From assembly GCA_018823005.1 (NCBI GenBank), contig JAHJJB010000023.1, forward strand, positions 1-46,898: a stretch of 46,898 nt of DNA, given 5' to 3'. Of the stretch, positions 37,372 through 46,081 are shown in pieces (within the stretch, counting starts at the first letter, position 1; each line of letters starts with the position of its first letter). The position numbers and the translations under genes are program-made. Source of the stretch: Pseudomonadota bacterium. Its GTDB lineage: Bacteria; Desulfobacterota; Desulfobacteria; Desulfobacterales; RPRI01. The notes below the pieces were generated by a model. The model was not told the origin of the DNA. It worked only from the letters and a program-made list of their open reading frames with translations, and ran no database searches.

Positions 37372-38433
37372 TTACTCCAGCTTATATTTGCCGATTCTGT
37401 CATTGTGCAGGCTTCCAAGGTAAAGATACCCGTCATGCTCTCTTGCGCAGGTAATCTCTTTAAGATGTTCGCCTGTCGGCTCCTGCAAACTTCCGGTGAT
37501 TATACCGTCTTCATTGATGGCAAGCACAAAGCCGTACGGTTTGGGTTTAGGCCACAAAAATTTTGGAAGCCTTGAAACAATCTTTTTTACAAAAGGGCTT
37601 GGATGCATCATGTCCATCTGGTCGTTTCTCACGGTAAACAGAGCAAGCCAGAAAGTGCCCCTGCGGTTGGAAGTAATATTGTCCGGAAAACCGGGCAGGT
37701 TGTCCAAAAACGTATCGGCTTTTCCGGCCTTAGGCCCTTTGAGCCAGTAGCGCTGGATACGATACCTGTATGTCTCATTCACAAGAACGAAATCCTCATT
37801 CTGTGAAAGGGCGACCCCGTTTGAAAAATAAAGATCCCGGAGCAGAACGTCTGTTATCTTATTGTTCGGGTTGTATCTTAAAAAACGTCCGTTAGGCCTT
37901 GATTCCAAAAGGTCGAAAAGATATTCGTTCTGCTGGTATTTATAACTCGCATCCGTAAAATAGATCATGCCGTCCGAGGCAATGTCGAGGTGATCCGTGA
38001 ACTTAAAGGGAATACCTTCCGCCTCTTTTGTGAGAAGAGTAATTTTTCCGGAAGTGTCAAGCGAAAGAAGCCCATTGTAAGCATCTGCCACTATGAGATT
38101 GCTCTTGCCATCAAAAGCAAGCCCGAGAGGGCGGCCTCCTGTTTCGGCAAAAGTTTCGATGCCGCCGTCTTTTAATATCCGGACAATTTTTCCATCCTGG
38201 GTTCCTCCATATATCCTGCCTTCAGAATCTACCACAACATCTTCAGGGCCATTGATTTTGCCCTTCGCAATAAGTTCGGCTTTTGATAGCTCATTGTTTT
38301 GCGCAAGAACTCCCGTCATATCAGGCTTTTTTGCCGGTTTATATGCTGCGGGGTCAATCCTTGTCGGCCAGAATAAAAGATATAAAATAATCGCGGCAAT
38401 AATCACCACCAGAATCATAATATACTTTTTCAT
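37372..38433 (-). CDS. SMP-30/gluconolactonase/strictosidine synthase-like protein, membrane-anchored
   Basis: GPEDVVVDSEGRIYGGTQDGKIVRI, YFSNGVALSQNEDFVLVNETYRYRIQRYWLKG; N-terminal TM. Confidence 0.88.
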   Translation of the reverse strand: MKKYIMILVVIIAAIILYLLFWPTRIDPAAYKPAKKPDMTGVLAQNNELSKAELIAKGKINGPEDVVVDSEGRIYGGTQDGKIVRILKDGGIETFAETGGRPLGLAFDGKSNLIVADAYNGLLSLDTSGKITLLTKEAEGIPFKFTDHLDIASDGMIYFTDASYKYQQNEYLFDLLESRPNGRFLRYNPNNKITDVLLRDLYFSNGVALSQNEDFVLVNETYRYRIQRYWLKGPKAGKADTFLDNLPGFPDNITSNRRGTFWLALFTVRNDQMDMMHPSPFVKKIVSRLPKFLWPKPKPYGFVLAINEDGIITGSLQEPTGEHLKEITCAREHDGYLYLGSLHNDRIGKYKLE

Positions 38434-38450
38434 ATTCCTCTCCCTTGAGG

Positions 38451-38480
38451 TTCCTGGTTTATGGTTTCTGGTTCCTGGTT
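38451..38480 (+). repeat. GGTTCCTGGTT-family repeat
   Basis: ttcctggtttatggtttctggttcctggtt; related to 27101-27168. Confidence 0.6.
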
Positions 38481-38509
38481 AAAAGAGATCGCTATGCAAA
38501 GGTTTCTTA

Positions 38510-41203
38510 TCAGTGGGCTTCGGCCCAGTTATTACCTGACGCAATATTTACCTTGAGCGGAACCTTCAGGTCCCAGACTCCTTCCATTGTTTCTTTGACA
38601 AGCCTGCTCACCGCATCAAGTTCATGAGGCGGCACTTCAAAAACAAGCTCATCGTGCACAGAGAGCAGCATTGCAGTCCTGAATTTCTTTTCAGCCAGCG
38701 CCCTGTCAATATTTATCATCGCGACCTTTATGAGGTCGGCGGCAGTTCCCTGGATCGGCGTGTTCACTGCAATGCGTTCTGCGGCAGCGCGGACTATCTT
38801 GTTGGAGCTGTCAATATCAGTAAGTAGCCTGATGCGCCCGAGGAGCGTTCCTGTCTTTTTATTCCCGTGAGCTTCCTCAATCGTCTTTTCAATAAATTCT
38901 TTTACGCCCTTGTATCTTGCAAAATAGTTTTCGATATAGGTCTGGGCCATCTTCTGGCTTATGCCAAGCTCTTTTGAAAGGCTGAAGGCACCCATGCCGT
39001 ATATTATGCTGAAATTTATAATTTTTGCCTGCCTTCTCAGCTCGGAGGTAATAAACTCCGGAAAAACCCGGAACACCTCGGTAGCCGTTCTGGTATGAAT
39101 ATCTTCATCGTCTGAAAAAGCCTTTATCAGGATTTTATCATCCGAGCAGTGGGCAAGAATTCTCAGCTCTATCTGGGAATAATCGGCTGAAAGAAGGTGC
39201 CACCCTTTTTCAGGTATGAAAGCGCTTCTTATCTCTTTACCCTCATCTGTTTTAATAGGAATATTCTGAAGATTCGGGTCTGAACTGCTGAGCCTCCCTG
39301 TTGCAGTTACGGTCTGGTTAAATGATGAGTGTATGCGTCCTGTTTCCTGGTCTGCAATTTCAAGCAGCGCGTCCGCGTATGTTGATTTAAGTTTTGAAAG
39401 AGTCCTGTGTCTTAATATAAGCGCAGGAAGTTCATGCATGCGGGATAGCTCGGTAAGCACGTCCACATCAGTTGAATATCCCGTCTTTTTTTTCGTCTTC
39501 TTCATGACAGGAAGCGACAGTTTTTCAAAAAGGACCTCTCCTAACTGCTGTGGAGATTTAATATTGAAAGTCATTCCCGCAAGTGAATAAATCCCGCCTT
39601 CAAGCTCATCTATCTGCTGTTCAAAATGTTTGGAAAGCTCACGAAGCCTTTGTCTGTCAACACATATGCCTTTCATTTCCATCTTCATAAGGACAGGAAT
39701 AAGGGGCATTTCGACATTTTCAAAAAGATCTTTGACTCCGATTTCACCAAGTTTTGGCAAAAGAACATCATGCGCAAGAAGAGTTATGTCGGCATCCTCG
39801 CATGCATAAGATACCGCCTTTTCTAAAGGTACACCCGCGAAACCGTCCTCCGGCTTTTTTTTCCCCACTGTCTCTTCAAAGGTGATTTTTCTATGGCCGA
39901 GAAAATCAAGGGCTATCTGGTCAAGGTTATGGGCGCGTTTTGAAGGATTGATAAGATAGGATGCCACCATCGTATCAAAAGAGACTCCGGCAAGCACAAT
40001 TCCATGAAGTTTCAGAACTATCCAGTCATACTTTATGTTCTGGCCTATTTTCTTTATACCCGGATTTTCAAAAACACCTTTGAGCCGTCCCAGTACTTCA
40101 TTAAGATCAAGCTGCCCGGGAACACCTTCATAATCATGGGCAAGTGGAATATAAAATGCCTCGTGTGGTTTTAAAGAAACCGATATTCCAACGAGTTTGG
40201 CTTTAATAGGATTCTCGGATGTGGTTTCGGTATCGACGGCAAAGTAATCAGCCGATTCAAGTCGTAAAATAAGGGAAGAAAGGCTTCCCATATCCGTAAT
40301 CAGACTGTATTCCTTTTCCGAAAGATCTGATTGTATGGACACGCTCTGCTGAAGCTGCCTGAACTCAAGCTCCTGAAACAACTCTGATAATCTTTGGTTA
40401 TCAGGCTTTTGAAAAAGAAAGGAATCCAGGTCGAAATCAAAAGGGACCATGGTATTTATTTCAACAAGCCGCCTGCTTAACAACGCCTGATCTTTAAACA
40501 AAACAAGGTTTTCCTGCTGCTTTTTCTTTGTGATTGAATCGATATTATTGAAAAGATTTTCAATGCTTCCAAAATTTTTAATAAGATCAAGAGCTGTTTT
40601 GGGACCTATTCCCGGAACCCCCGGAACATTATCTGAAGTATCCCCCGAAAGCCCCATGACATCAATAATCTGGCGCGGCTCAATCCCATATTCTTCAACA
40701 ACTCTGTTTTTATCCGTGATCTTGTCTTTCATCGGATCCCAGATAATAACCTTATCGGTCACAAGCTGAAGAAAATCCTTGTCTCCCGTCACCATTACCA
40801 CGGAATAGCCGGAATCTTCCGCTTTGCCCGCGAGGGTTCCTATAAGATCATCCGCTTCAAATCCGGGCATTTCAATTACGGAAAGGTTAAAAGCCCTCGT
40901 TATCTCTTTGATGTAGGGAATCTGAACCTGCAGGTCTTCAGGCATCGGCGGACGGGTGGCTTTGTAGTCTTTGAAAAGGTCATGCCGGAATGTCGGGCCT
41001 TTGGAATCAAAAACCATAACAACGTATTTCGGACCCCAGTCCTCAATTAGTTTGATCAGAATCCTGGCAAAGCCAAAGATAGCGTTTGTCGGGAGTCCTT
41101 TGGAATTTGAAAGGCCTCTTATGGCATGGTATGCACGGTAGATATATGCGCTTCCATCAATAAGAAAAAGTGTTTTATCAGGAAACTCAGGTTTTTTTCC
41201 CAC
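38510..41203 (-). CDS. polA: DNA polymerase I
   Basis: 5'-3' exo (LFLIDGSAYIYRAYHA), 3'-5' exo (DTETT, NIKYD, YACED) and polymerase motifs (LLSADYSQIELRILAH, RRQAKIINFSIIYGMGAF, SVHDELVFEVP). Confidence 0.98.
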   Translation of the reverse strand: MGKKPEFPDKTLFLIDGSAYIYRAYHAIRGLSNSKGLPTNAIFGFARILIKLIEDWGPKYVVMVFDSKGPTFRHDLFKDYKATRPPMPEDLQVQIPYIKEITRAFNLSVIEMPGFEADDLIGTLAGKAEDSGYSVVMVTGDKDFLQLVTDKVIIWDPMKDKITDKNRVVEEYGIEPRQIIDVMGLSGDTSDNVPGVPGIGPKTALDLIKNFGSIENLFNNIDSITKKKQQENLVLFKDQALLSRRLVEINTMVPFDFDLDSFLFQKPDNQRLSELFQELEFRQLQQSVSIQSDLSEKEYSLITDMGSLSSLILRLESADYFAVDTETTSENPIKAKLVGISVSLKPHEAFYIPLAHDYEGVPGQLDLNEVLGRLKGVFENPGIKKIGQNIKYDWIVLKLHGIVLAGVSFDTMVASYLINPSKRAHNLDQIALDFLGHRKITFEETVGKKKPEDGFAGVPLEKAVSYACEDADITLLAHDVLLPKLGEIGVKDLFENVEMPLIPVLMKMEMKGICVDRQRLRELSKHFEQQIDELEGGIYSLAGMTFNIKSPQQLGEVLFEKLSLPVMKKTKKKTGYSTDVDVLTELSRMHELPALILRHRTLSKLKSTYADALLEIADQETGRIHSSFNQTVTATGRLSSSDPNLQNIPIKTDEGKEIRSAFIPEKGWHLLSADYSQIELRILAHCSDDKILIKAFSDDEDIHTRTATEVFRVFPEFITSELRRQAKIINFSIIYGMGAFSLSKELGISQKMAQTYIENYFARYKGVKEFIEKTIEEAHGNKKTGTLLGRIRLLTDIDSSNKIVRAAAERIAVNTPIQGTAADLIKVAMINIDRALAEKKFRTAMLLSVHDELVFEVPPHELDAVSRLVKETMEGVWDLKVPLKVNIASGNNWAEAH

Positions 41204-41217
41204 AGTAATTCCAGTAT

Positions 41218-41796
41218 TTAAAGTCCGAGTTCATCTGCAATTTCAGACATCGCCTTTATGCTTATCGACACAAACTCTTCGATAGGAATGCCTATTTTCT
41301 CACACTCCATTATTCTTTCCCTGCTCACGGCACGGGCAAAATGGGGGGTTTTCATCCTTTTTGTAACAGAACTTACTTTAACGCTTGAAATTTTTTTGTC
41401 GGGATACACAAGGGCTGTTGCCACAACCATGCCTGTTATGCTTTCCGCACATGCAAGGGAGTGCTCGAAAATTGTCGATCGCGACAGGCCCAGACCTTCC
41501 GCGTTATGCATCTTTATGACATCCGCTATTTCAGGAGAGACTCTTTTTTCTTCAAGCATTTTCGCGGAAACCGCTCCGTGGCTGGCTGAATCCTCACCTG
41601 TAATCTCGTAATCGAGATCATGAAGAAGGCCCGCGATTCCCCACAGTTCCCGGTCTTTTTCAAATTTTGCGGCAAGCGCCCTCATGATAGCTTCAGATGC
41701 GATGCAGTGAGCGACAAGCTTTTCATTTTTAAGATGCTCCCTTAAAAGCAGAAGGGCATCTTCTCTTGTAATTCCGGCTCCAAAATCATTTGACAT
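41218..41796 (-). CDS. HD domain-containing hydrolase
   Basis: LWGIAGLLHDLDYEITGEDSASHGAVSAKMLEEKRVSPEIADVIKMHN. Confidence 0.87.
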   Translation of the reverse strand: MSNDFGAGITREDALLLLREHLKNEKLVAHCIASEAIMRALAAKFEKDRELWGIAGLLHDLDYEITGEDSASHGAVSAKMLEEKRVSPEIADVIKMHNAEGLGLSRSTIFEHSLACAESITGMVVATALVYPDKKISSVKVSSVTKRMKTPHFARAVSRERIMECEKIGIPIEEFVSISIKAMSEIADELGL

Positions 41797-41934
41797 GTTA
41801 CTGCTCCTGAAAAAAATTCATATAAGAATTAATGTTGCATCAGGCATTTTTGAACTATCACAAAAGCCCATATATAACGACGGAAATCAGCGGGAGCGCA
41901 CCGTTTACTCAATCCGCTGCGTGGCATTTCAGAC

Positions 41935-42216
41935 TTACAGGATTTTCAATTGCCGTTTCAAATCCCGATAGTAATTTTCATGGGGGCCGATCATGATCAG
42001 TTCCAGATCCTCACCAACTTTTCGATATGCAAGCAGGTACTGCATTGTTTTTAGCTTAAACTTATGAACAAATATTCCCTGCAGATCACCTTTCTTTTCC
42101 TCCCCAACACTTGGATCATCGGCAATACTTCTTACTTCCCGATCCAGGGCGTCCTTCTCCGGCTCCGACATCTTCTTTACTTTATTCTTAAACGACCTCG
42201 ACTGGTAAATTCTCAT
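41935..42216 (-). CDS. RelE/ParE-type toxin
   Basis: YQSRSFKNKVKKM, HKFKLKTMQYLLAYRKVGEDLELIMIGPHENYYRDLKR. Confidence 0.8.
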   Translation of the reverse strand: MRIYQSRSFKNKVKKMSEPEKDALDREVRSIADDPSVGEEKKGDLQGIFVHKFKLKTMQYLLAYRKVGEDLELIMIGPHENYYRDLKRQLKIL

Positions 42217-42222
42217 AAGGCT

Positions 42223-42441
42223 CTATCCAAAAGTGTATTCGGTCTTCTCGCCCTGTTCTAACTCGTCCATCCCAATCAAGATTTCCTTAATGAGGGAGTA
42301 TGTCAAATCAGGATTCTCTTCCGCACATTTGCCCATGCGTGCCCAATGTTCAATCTGACCGGCCAAAGATCTGTGGTCAATCCGCCCATATTTTTTCGCC
42401 TCATCTACAAGTTTTTCGGATATTCTTACTGCTGTAGCCAT
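42223..42441 (-). CDS. ParD-like antitoxin
   Basis: MATAVRISEKLVDEAKKYGRIDHRSLAGQIEHWARMGK; 6-nt gap to the toxin. Confidence 0.8.
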   Translation of the reverse strand: MATAVRISEKLVDEAKKYGRIDHRSLAGQIEHWARMGKCAEENPDLTYSLIKEILIGMDELEQGEKTEYTFG

Positions 42442-42481
42442 AATTGTTCCTCCGGATATCTTTGTTGCAATATACTCCCAT

Positions 42482-42521
42482 CATGCATCTAATAATTGTA
42501 TAATGCAACCAATAATTGTAT
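42482..42521 (-). promoter_or_regulatory. Two tandem 20-bp direct repeats upstream of the antitoxin-toxin operon
   Basis: Minus strand: ATACAATTATTGGTTGCATT then ATACAATTATTAGATGCATG, directly adjacent, 17/20 identical. Confidence 0.55.
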
Positions 42522-42639
42522 TATCATTCTTACTGTCTTCTGGGGTCAGGCCCTGTTGCAGTGTGGGAAAAACCGCCCCGGGTTCCCGGTCGAGTGTGAA
42601 ACGCCTTGTTAAACCTTCAGCATTATACAAGGTGGTGGA

Positions 42640-42954
42640 TTAGAAAGCCTTGCCTTCTCTGATAGCTTTCAATGCACCTTCATAATTTTCACGTACATTT
42701 CCGATAAGTTCTATGATTTCGTCCGAGGCGCCATTTTGTTTCACAATGTTGTCAATAAGGAGGAGAAGGGGTTTCATCTGATTTAGCGCCCTTACGCATT
42801 CCCAACTCATTGCCTCATCAATATGGAACAACATCCTATCTGAGCCTTCAAAACCAAATTCTTCTACCACTTGATCTCGTAATAACATCCATGCACCTTG
42901 GAGGTCGGATATTGCAGTTTTTAAGTATCCAGTTTCTTCTTGTTCAAAGCTCAT
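42640..42954 (-). CDS. Hypothetical protein
   Basis: Intact 104-aa ORF, predicted helical; no domain recognised. Confidence 0.5.
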   Translation of the reverse strand: MSFEQEETGYLKTAISDLQGAWMLLRDQVVEEFGFEGSDRMLFHIDEAMSWECVRALNQMKPLLLLIDNIVKQNGASDEIIELIGNVRENYEGALKAIREGKAF

Positions 42955-43050
42955 ATGTGGAATTCACCTTGAGGTTTAATAAATTATGAATTTCGGGTTG
43001 GTCCGACCTAACCTCAAATCTCACCCCATGCCGCACAGCTACGCTGCGCT

Positions 43051-43578
43051 TCACGGCGTCAGTCTTAATGCGGTTGATGTGATTTCTTTTAGTTTTTCTT
43101 TAAATATTTCAAGCGGATGCTTATAATCTATAGCACTTAAAATAATTTGATTCAATTCGTGGTTTAATTTGTAAACATCGGTTCTTGCCAAACCTCCCTC
43201 TTCGTGAACAATGTATTCAAGTAGATTTTTTTGCTCATTCATTGTGCCAAGAACACTCCGATTATTTGTTTTTTCGTATTTAATGTTTTCGGATTCAAAT
43301 AGAATACCTTCGATTTGGCGCTGAGAAATTTTTTCATGCAGTAAATTTTTAAACAGGTATTGCCCAAATACGAAATGAAACGATTCAAAATCTTGCCTTT
43401 TAAGTGAAGGAATAAAGAGTGCGTATCGTGTTATATCGTTTGATATTAATACGCACTTATGCCTTTCAATATAAAATACATTCCCGTGCCAACTCCAAAA
43501 CGGATTTTCCCCGGATTTCTCTTCCGTTGGCTTTTTCTTTAATTCAGTAAGTAATTTCTGAGTGCAGTGTACTATCAA
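43051..43578 (-). CDS. DUF6933-like protein
   Basis: LIVHCTQKLLTELK...FWSWHGNVFYIERHKCVLISNDITRYALFIPSLK. TTG at 43578 after aaagga is a likelier start than the tracked ATG at 43695. Confidence 0.6.
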   Translation of the reverse strand: MIVHCTQKLLTELKKKPTEEKSGENPFWSWHGNVFYIERHKCVLISNDITRYALFIPSLKRQDFESFHFVFGQYLFKNLLHEKISQRQIEGILFESENIKYEKTNNRSVLGTMNEQKNLLEYIVHEEGGLARTDVYKLNHELNQIILSAIDYKHPLEIFKEKLKEITSTALRLTP

Positions 43579-43626
43579 GTTTTTTATTCCTTTAGAATAT
43601 AAAGCGGAAATCAGAACCCTCAGGGG

Positions 43627-43661
43627 TCGGGCCAAGCTATAGCTGGCCTTTTCTGGCCCGA
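43627..43661. repeat. Nested palindrome TCGGGCCA ... TGGCCCGA with inner AGCTATAGCT
   Basis: 8-bp perfect outer arms (43627-43634/43654-43661) and inner 10-bp palindrome (43635-43644). Confidence 0.6.
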
Positions 43662-43696
43662 TATCACTCTTCCAGACCCCATCTTCTTTCAGCACA

Positions 43697-44188
43697 CTAG
43701 TCCAGATCCAACTTAGCTTTGCACTGATTACATATTACAACGCCCCGGAAAACTTTATTGCCGCATTCGGGACAAAAATAGCGGGCTTCTTCATCCTGAA
43801 TCCACTTTTCAGTCCCGACCTCTCTCCAATACGGAATAGCCCGCAAAATTACCCTTTTACCAACAGTCATTGGGAAATTTTCAATATGTTTACATGGAAA
43901 TTCGTCGCACTCGTGACATCCGGAATACCCTTTTTCTTTTGTGCAGTCCCTGATCTCACACTGCCTGCAGTGCATAAAAAGATCATCCGATAAGCACCCG
44001 CGGCATCGTATATCTTCTGCTGAAATATTTTCACTGTTAGGAAGAGTGCCCTTGCCGAGAACTTTTCCCTTGTAAACCTCAACTAACCGCTCCTTGAATT
44101 TTTGATTATTATCACAGTGTGCCATATAAATTGCACAGACTCCGCAGTAAAGTCCGCAAGGAGAAATAAAATCCGGATTTATATCCAC
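43697..44188 (-). CDS. DUF3795 domain-containing protein with C-terminal zinc ribbon
   Basis: CGLYCGVCAIYMAHCDNN, CRGCLSDDLFMHCRQCEIRDCTKEKGYSGCHECDEFPC, YFCPECGNKVFRGVVICNQCK. Confidence 0.87.
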   Translation of the reverse strand: MDINPDFISPCGLYCGVCAIYMAHCDNNQKFKERLVEVYKGKVLGKGTLPNSENISAEDIRCRGCLSDDLFMHCRQCEIRDCTKEKGYSGCHECDEFPCKHIENFPMTVGKRVILRAIPYWREVGTEKWIQDEEARYFCPECGNKVFRGVVICNQCKAKLDLD

Positions 44189-44236
44189 AATTCTAATTTC
44201 TTTCTATTTATCATTTTCGCACACTACAATGTCATA

Positions 44237-44275
44237 ACATAGAAATGCACCGGTTCATACGGTGCATTTCTATGT
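44237..44275. repeat. Perfect 16-bp stem / 7-nt loop hairpin
   Basis: acatagaaatgcaccg-gttcata-cggtgcatttctatgt between the DUF3795 paralogs. Confidence 0.85.
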
Positions 44276-44336
44276 CAGAATAAGTGTTTTGTCTACAGTA
44301 CTCTCAACTAACAAAGAATCCGTTTTCATCAACTTT

Positions 44337-44780
44337 TTAATCTGTCTCGACTAACTCCTTGCAACTCCCGCAACGCCTGGCGCCGCGAAAGAGCTGGTCA
44401 TTGCAATGAGGGCATCTGTATCGATTTTCCTCTTCTTCCACCCACTTTTCAGTACCCAGCCTTTTTCTGGCAGGGACAGAGCGGAGTATTACTTTTTTAC
44501 CAGCAGGAAAAGGAAAATCATCAACCAATTTACAGGGAAACTCTATACATTGATGGCAGCCTTCATAATTTTTTTCCATTACACATGTTCGAATACCGCA
44601 TGCCTGGCAATATACAAATTTTTCATCTGACAAACAGCCTTTACAGGCTATTTGTTCAGGCGTCACACCATAAGCATTGGCCAATTTATCTTTCAGTTTT
44701 CGATTGTTGTCGCGACTTGCCATATAAACACCGCAAACGCCGCAATACAGTCCGCAGGGTGCTAATAATTCTGTGTTCAT
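44337..44780 (-). CDS. DUF3795 domain-containing protein with C-terminal zinc ribbon (paralog)
   Basis: CGLYCGVCGVYMASRDNN, CKGCLSDEKFVYCQACGIRTCVMEKNYEGCHQCIEFPC, YRCPHCNDQLFRGARRCGSCK. Confidence 0.87.
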   Translation of the reverse strand: MNTELLAPCGLYCGVCGVYMASRDNNRKLKDKLANAYGVTPEQIACKGCLSDEKFVYCQACGIRTCVMEKNYEGCHQCIEFPCKLVDDFPFPAGKKVILRSVPARKRLGTEKWVEEEENRYRCPHCNDQLFRGARRCGSCKELVETD

Positions 44781-44841
44781 TTTGTTGTTTCCTTTCTCCC
44801 TAATTTACGGTCCTGCCGCAAACAAATTCAAGGATTTGTTC

Positions 44842-45306
44842 TCATGTTTCCAATATGTTGGATATCAGTTTGTCTCGTTCTCGTTCTGAGATGTAAAGTT
44901 TTATCCTTACATCGCGGATTTTGGCCTCGCGTTCTTTTTTCCTGGAAGCGGCTTTTTTTGCCTTGGAAATGAGATCATTTAAATCACACGGCTTCGTCAG
45001 ATAATCGAATGCGCCGAACTTCAACACTTCAATGGCAGAATGAATTGAGGCATGGCCGGTGAGCATGATGATTTCCAAGAGAGGGTGCTTTTTCTTGAGT
45101 GTTTCAACTATTTTAATGCCGTCGAGATCAGGCATTTCGACATCGAGAACAACGACGTCAACGGTGTCGTTCTTTTCCAGTAGATTCATCGCCTCCGTCC
45201 CGGAAAAAGCACAGTCCACCGTAAACCCCCTATGGCGCAGGCGTTGGGCGAGAGTTTCAATAAACGGCTTTTCATCATCGACAAGAAGAAAATTGAACGA
45301 GGTCAT
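44842..45306 (-). CDS. Response regulator receiver domain protein (stand-alone)
   Basis: FLLVDDEKPF, VVVLDVEMPDLDGIKIVETLK, MLTGHAS, YLTKP. Confidence 0.93.
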   Translation of the reverse strand: MTSFNFLLVDDEKPFIETLAQRLRHRGFTVDCAFSGTEAMNLLEKNDTVDVVVLDVEMPDLDGIKIVETLKKKHPLLEIIMLTGHASIHSAIEVLKFGAFDYLTKPCDLNDLISKAKKAASRKKEREAKIRDVRIKLYISERERDKLISNILET

Positions 45307-45444
45307 ATGCTTCTCCTGCGTGCGATTTTAGGGACATCAATATATAAGTTGACAGCGTGGAGGATGACAGGCGGGGAATAAGCTGTCAGCGGTCGTATTA
45401 AAACCAGCCGGTTTTGTTATGTATTTTCTATCTCGCAAAGTCCA

Positions 45445-45819
45445 TTATTTTTTCTGATACCATTTTCCCGCATTATCCTGAAGCCATTCACCTGCACGCG
45501 CATTTTCGGCAATTTGTATTGCCCTGCGTTTTCCTACAAGATCAGCACTTGCACCCTGCTGATTTGCTATTGATGTATAAACCGCCTTCCTGTCAGTATT
45601 TTCGCTGTTAACAAGCCCCTCCTGTTCTTTGCCTGAAGAGACAAACTGCAGGTATCCGAGATTGTTTTCCCCGATAATTCCCTTTGATTTTAGGGCCTGA
45701 ACAGCAGGAATTCTTTCTAACATTCTTGCTTTTAATTCTTTTGCGTCCTGTGCAAATGAATAACTGCATGTAAAAACGAGCAGCATCAAAACGACTATTT
45801 TTGTAATTTTATCGATCAT
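45445..45819 (-). CDS. YdbL-like DUF1318 protein
   Basis: Signal peptide; LKSKGIIGENNLGYLQF, VYTSIANQQGASADLVGKRRAIQIAENARAGEWLQDNAGKWYQK. Confidence 0.88.
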   Translation of the reverse strand: MIDKITKIVVLMLLVFTCSYSFAQDAKELKARMLERIPAVQALKSKGIIGENNLGYLQFVSSGKEQEGLVNSENTDRKAVYTSIANQQGASADLVGKRRAIQIAENARAGEWLQDNAGKWYQKK

Positions 45820-45835
45820 AACATCTTCTCCTTTT

Positions 45836-45870
45836 CACTTGAACCCTTGAACCCTCGACCCCTTGAATCC
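45836..45870 (+). repeat. TTGAACCC-family interspersed repeat
   Basis: cacttgaacccttgaaccctcgaccccttgaatcc. Confidence 0.65.
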
Positions 45871-45878
45871 AAATAATA

Positions 45879-46064
45879 TTACTTTGCCTTATCAATATCT
45901 CCGAAGAAATTGTCAAGAGCCCTGTCCACTTTGATGTTTACATCAATTATTATATGGATGGGCTTGATTTCAACCGGTGCAACCGCGACTTCATGGCGGG
46001 TACTGCAGCCCTGAATAAAAAAGAAAGTTAACATTCCGGTAAAAACAATCATTTTTCTTATCAT
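45879..46064 (-). CDS. YnbE-like lipoprotein
   Basis: FFFIQGCSTRHEVAVAPVEIKPIHIIIDVNIKVDRALDNFFGDI. Confidence 0.82.
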   Translation of the reverse strand: MIRKMIVFTGMLTFFFIQGCSTRHEVAVAPVEIKPIHIIIDVNIKVDRALDNFFGDIDKAK

Positions 46065-46081
46065 AATAATAATCCTTTTTG

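Noticed and set aside
38510-41203. Possible loss of proofreading in PolA
   Set aside because: DTETT, NIKYD and YACED 3'-5' exonuclease motifs appear intact; ordinary polA.
43579-43695. N-terminal extension of the DUF6933-like ORF
   Set aside because: Covers a palindrome and no family similarity; TTG 43578 with aaagga upstream fits the domain start.
42540-44800. Possible integron cassette array (small single-strand DUF genes; GTTTAAC and GTTAGGT attC-like core motifs on the minus strand either side of 42640-42954)
   Set aside because: Only isolated 7-nt core matches; no complete paired attC sites and no integrase gene in the window. A covariance-model attC search would be decisive.
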